This document shows, in pieces, positions 61,874 through 64,000 of a DNA stretch of 64,000 bases. Made by a program: the position numbers and the translations under genes. The stretch lies in assembly GCF_027922145.1 (NCBI RefSeq), contig NZ_BSFC01000044.1:186001-250000 (forward strand), read 5' to 3'. The DNA is from Novosphingobium resinovorum (GTDB lineage: Bacteria > Pseudomonadota > Alphaproteobacteria > Sphingomonadales > Sphingomonadaceae). How positions within the stretch are numbered: position 1 is the first letter of the stretch; every line of letters starts with the position of its first letter. A model generated the notes under the pieces. The model was not told the DNA's origin. It saw only the letters and a program-made list of their open reading frames with translations, and searched no databases.

Positions 61874-64000
61874 GTGAAGACTAGCGGTCTGCAGGTGCTG
61901 GCGGCGCTCTTGCTGTCGGGGGCGGCGACGCCCATCTGGGCAGGGCCTATGTCCGACATCAGCTATCCACAGACCCGCCGCGACACTGTCGTAGAGACCC
62001 AGTTCGGCGAGGCCATCGCCGATCCCTATCGCTGGCTCGAGGATGACGTAAGACATTCCTCCGAAGTCGCCGACTGGGTGAGCCGTGAGAACGCCGTCAC
62101 CGAAGACTATCTGACCGCACTCCCCCAGCGCGCGCAGTTCCAGCGCCGCATCCGCGCCTTCATGGATTACGAGCGCTTCGGCATCCCGGTGAAGGCGGGC
62201 GGCAGCTACTTCTACACCCGTAACACCGGCCTGCAGAACCAGGCGCAGTTGTTCGTACGCAAGGGGCTGGACGGCAAGCCGCGCTTGCTGCTCGATCCCA
62301 ACGCCTGGGCGAAGGACGGGGCGACGGCACTCGATTCCTGGGAGCCCTCGCAGAAAGGCCGCTACCTGCTGTATAGCGTTCAGGACGGCGGCAGCGACTG
62401 GCGCATCCTGCGCGTGATCGACGTCAAGACCGGCGAGCCGCTACAGGACGAGGTGCGCTGGGCCAAGTTCACGGGCCTCTCATGGGTGGGCGAGGAAGGT
62501 TTCCTCTATTCGCGCTTCCCCGAGCCGAAGGAAGGCGTGGCGTTCCAGTCGCTGAACTACAACCAGGCCGTGTATTTCCACCGCATCGGCACGGCTCAGG
62601 ACGCGGACGAACTGGTCTACGCGACGCCCGACGCGCCCGATCTGGGGCATGTGGCGGACGTGACGCAGGACGGGCGCCTGGCGCTCATCACCAGCCACGT
62701 CGGCACCGATGCGCGCTACGAAGTGCGGGTGATCGATCTCGACAAGCGCAAGCGCGACGGATGGAAGGCAGTGCCGCTCGTCTCCGGTTTCACCGATGAC
62801 TGGAAGCTGGTCGAAGGTGCCGGGCGGAAGCTGTGGTACGTGACCAACCGGAACGCGCCGCGCTATCGCCTCGTCGGCATCGATCTCGATACGCCCAAGG
62901 CCGAGTGGACCGAGATCGTCGCCGAGCGCGAGGATATTCTGGAGCGCGCCGGGATCGTCGGGGACCGGCTCGTCCTCAACTACATGCGCGATGCGGCGAG
63001 CCATGCGGAAATCCTGGCGCTCGACGGCAGTGTAGGCAAGACGCTGTCGCTGAACGGCATCGGCACCGCTTCGGGCTTTCGCGGGAGGCCGGGCGATCCG
63101 GAGACGTTCTACGCCTTCACCAGCTTCAACTGCCCGGCATCTATCTACCGGATGGATCTGGCGACCGGGGTGACGACGCCCTTCGCGACGCCGAAGATGT
63201 GCTACGATCCGGGTGCCTACGTGGTCGAGCAGCGCTTCTTCACGTCGAAGGACGGCACCCGCGTACCGATGTTCATCGTGCGCAGCCGCGTGGTGGCCAA
63301 GGCGAAGCAGCCGGTGCCGACGCTGCTCTATGGATATGGTGGCTTCGACGTTTCGCTGACCCCCGGCTTCTCGGCGACGCGCATGGCGTGGCTGGAGGCG
63401 GGCGGGGCCTTCGCGCTGGCGAACCTGCGCGGCGGCGGCGAGTACGGGCGCGAGTGGCACGATGCGGGGCGGCGGCAGAACAAGCAGAACGTCTTCGACG
63501 ACTTCATCGCGGCGGGCGAGTTCCTGGTGAGCGAGGGCATCGCGAAGAAGGATGGGCTCGCCATTCAGGGCGGCTCGAACGGTGGCCTGCTGGTGGGCGC
63601 GGTGGTCAACCAGCGGCCGGACCTGTTCGCGGCGGCGGTCGCGCAAGTGGGCGTCATGGACATGCTGCGCTTCGACCGCTTCACGGCCGGGCGTTACTGG
63701 ACCGACGACTATGGGAGGCCGGACCGGGAAGACGACTTCAAGGTCCTGCGCGCCTATTCGCCCTACCACAACATTCGCGAGGGTGCGCAGTATCCGGCGA
63801 TCCTGGTTACTACGGCGGACACCGACGACCGCGTGGTGCCCGGGCACTCGTTCAAGTACACGGCGGCGCTGCAGCACGCGAACCTCGGGGCCAGGCCGCG
63901 TCTCATCCGCATCGAGACCCGCGCCGGACACGGCTCAGGAAAGCCCACGGACAAGGCGATCGAGGAGGGTGCGGACATCCTTGCCTTCGTCGCGCAGTGG
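61874..64000 (+). CDS. Prolyl oligopeptidase (S9A), cut by the window end
   Basis: At least 709 residues, with a Sec signal peptide (VLAALLLSGAATPIWAGP), an N-terminal S9A opening (IADPYRWLEDD), a beta-propeller region (about 100-450) and the alpha/beta-hydrolase domain. The catalytic triad is visible: Ser at about 568 (QGGSNGGLLVGA), Asp in TADTDDRVVPGHSFKY and His in RAGHGSGKPTDKA. Cleaves short peptides after proline, probably in the periplasm. GTG start at 61874, three bases after GGGAGGA. Only a short C-terminal piece should be missing. Confidence 0.93.
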   Translation, partial: MKTSGLQVLAALLLSGAATPIWAGPMSDISYPQTRRDTVVETQFGEAIADPYRWLEDDVRHSSEVADWVSRENAVTEDYLTALPQRAQFQRRIRAFMDYERFGIPVKAGGSYFYTRNTGLQNQAQLFVRKGLDGKPRLLLDPNAWAKDGATALDSWEPSQKGRYLLYSVQDGGSDWRILRVIDVKTGEPLQDEVRWAKFTGLSWVGEEGFLYSRFPEPKEGVAFQSLNYNQAVYFHRIGTAQDADELVYATPDAPDLGHVADVTQDGRLALITSHVGTDARYEVRVIDLDKRKRDGWKAVPLVSGFTDDWKLVEGAGRKLWYVTNRNAPRYRLVGIDLDTPKAEWTEIVAEREDILERAGIVGDRLVLNYMRDAASHAEILALDGSVGKTLSLNGIGTASGFRGRPGDPETFYAFTSFNCPASIYRMDLATGVTTPFATPKMCYDPGAYVVEQRFFTSKDGTRVPMFIVRSRVVAKAKQPVPTLLYGYGGFDVSLTPGFSATRMAWLEAGGAFALANLRGGGEYGREWHDAGRRQNKQNVFDDFIAAGEFLVSEGIAKKDGLAIQGGSNGGLLVGAVVNQRPDLFAAAVAQVGVMDMLRFDRFTAGRYWTDDYGRPDREDDFKVLRAYSPYHNIREGAQYPAILVTTADTDDRVVPGHSFKYTAALQHANLGARPRLIRIETRAGHGSGKPTDKAIEEGADILAFVAQW

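Noticed and set aside
1..64000. tRNA or rRNA genes and integrase-type attachment sites
   Set aside because: Looked for near the AT-rich pair and between operons; no cloverleaf, rRNA stretch, integrase gene or flanking direct repeat could be recognised by eye.

Overview
This window looks like chromosomal DNA of a high-GC alphaproteobacterium, most likely a member of the Sphingomonadales (Novosphingobium/Sphingobium-like). The clues are a complete NepR/EcfG/PhyR general stress response (GSR) locus, the str-S10-spc-alpha ribosomal cluster with alphaproteobacterial features (long zinc-free S14, S5 with an Arg/Gly-rich extension), a spore-coat-U type chaperone-usher locus, and a 77-bp palindromic repeat at four places. 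The assignment is inference from gene content; no rRNA or tRNA gene was seen.

Layout. 1-2914: end of a chaperone-usher pilus locus. 3029-4691: a minus-strand Rrf2-YezD-TauE set, probably sulfur metabolism. 4901-8748: a TonB-like protein, a GlsB/YeaQ membrane protein, a small lipoprotein, iron superoxide dismutase and an MFS exporter. 8726-14358: the GSR core, with nepR-ecfG1, a CHASE/HWE sensor kinase, a PilZ protein, phyR, a second EcfG sigma factor and a single-domain receiver. 14438-19099: small stress or accessory genes (FMN split-barrel protein, hemerythrin, topoisomerase IB, MFS, asparaginase domain). 19464-27583: signalling (PAS kinase, receiver, REC-GGDEF-EAL), convergent with a heme oxygenase-bacteriophytochrome pair that is divergent from a Crp/Fnr regulator. 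27723-35433: PhoX phosphatase, exported catalase-peroxidase, a Rieske oxygenase and small genes. 35790-37357: an AT-rich divergent gene pair that looks acquired. 37857-61743: rpsL to rplQ, interrupted by four unrelated genes. 61874-64000: a prolyl oligopeptidase cut by the window end.

The most interesting region is 12795-13257, between phyR and the second sigma factor. A symmetric GGAAC-N17-GTTCC element there fits the EcfG promoter consensus on both strands. Just downstream, on the plus strand, is an apparent unannotated small RNA of about 98 nt: an 11-bp hairpin carrying a 13-C tract in its loop, followed by a strong intrinsic terminator. The same symmetric element occurs between nepR and the sensor kinase, and between the heme oxygenase and the Crp/Fnr regulator. 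This suggests that single elements drive transcription both ways and that the photoreceptor operon belongs to the stress regulon. Simple EcfG-type matches precede ecfG2 (proximal), the GlsB-like gene, the split-barrel stress protein and topoisomerase IB.

The ribosomal cluster carries strong hairpins, some with U-tracts, at rpsG/fusA, rpsJ/rplC, rpsQ/rplN, rplO/secY, before rpsM, at rpsK/rpoA and before rplQ, so it probably contains several internal attenuation or processing points. Several families of intergenic palindromic repeats are scattered through the window; one copy supplies the last codons of two convergent genes.
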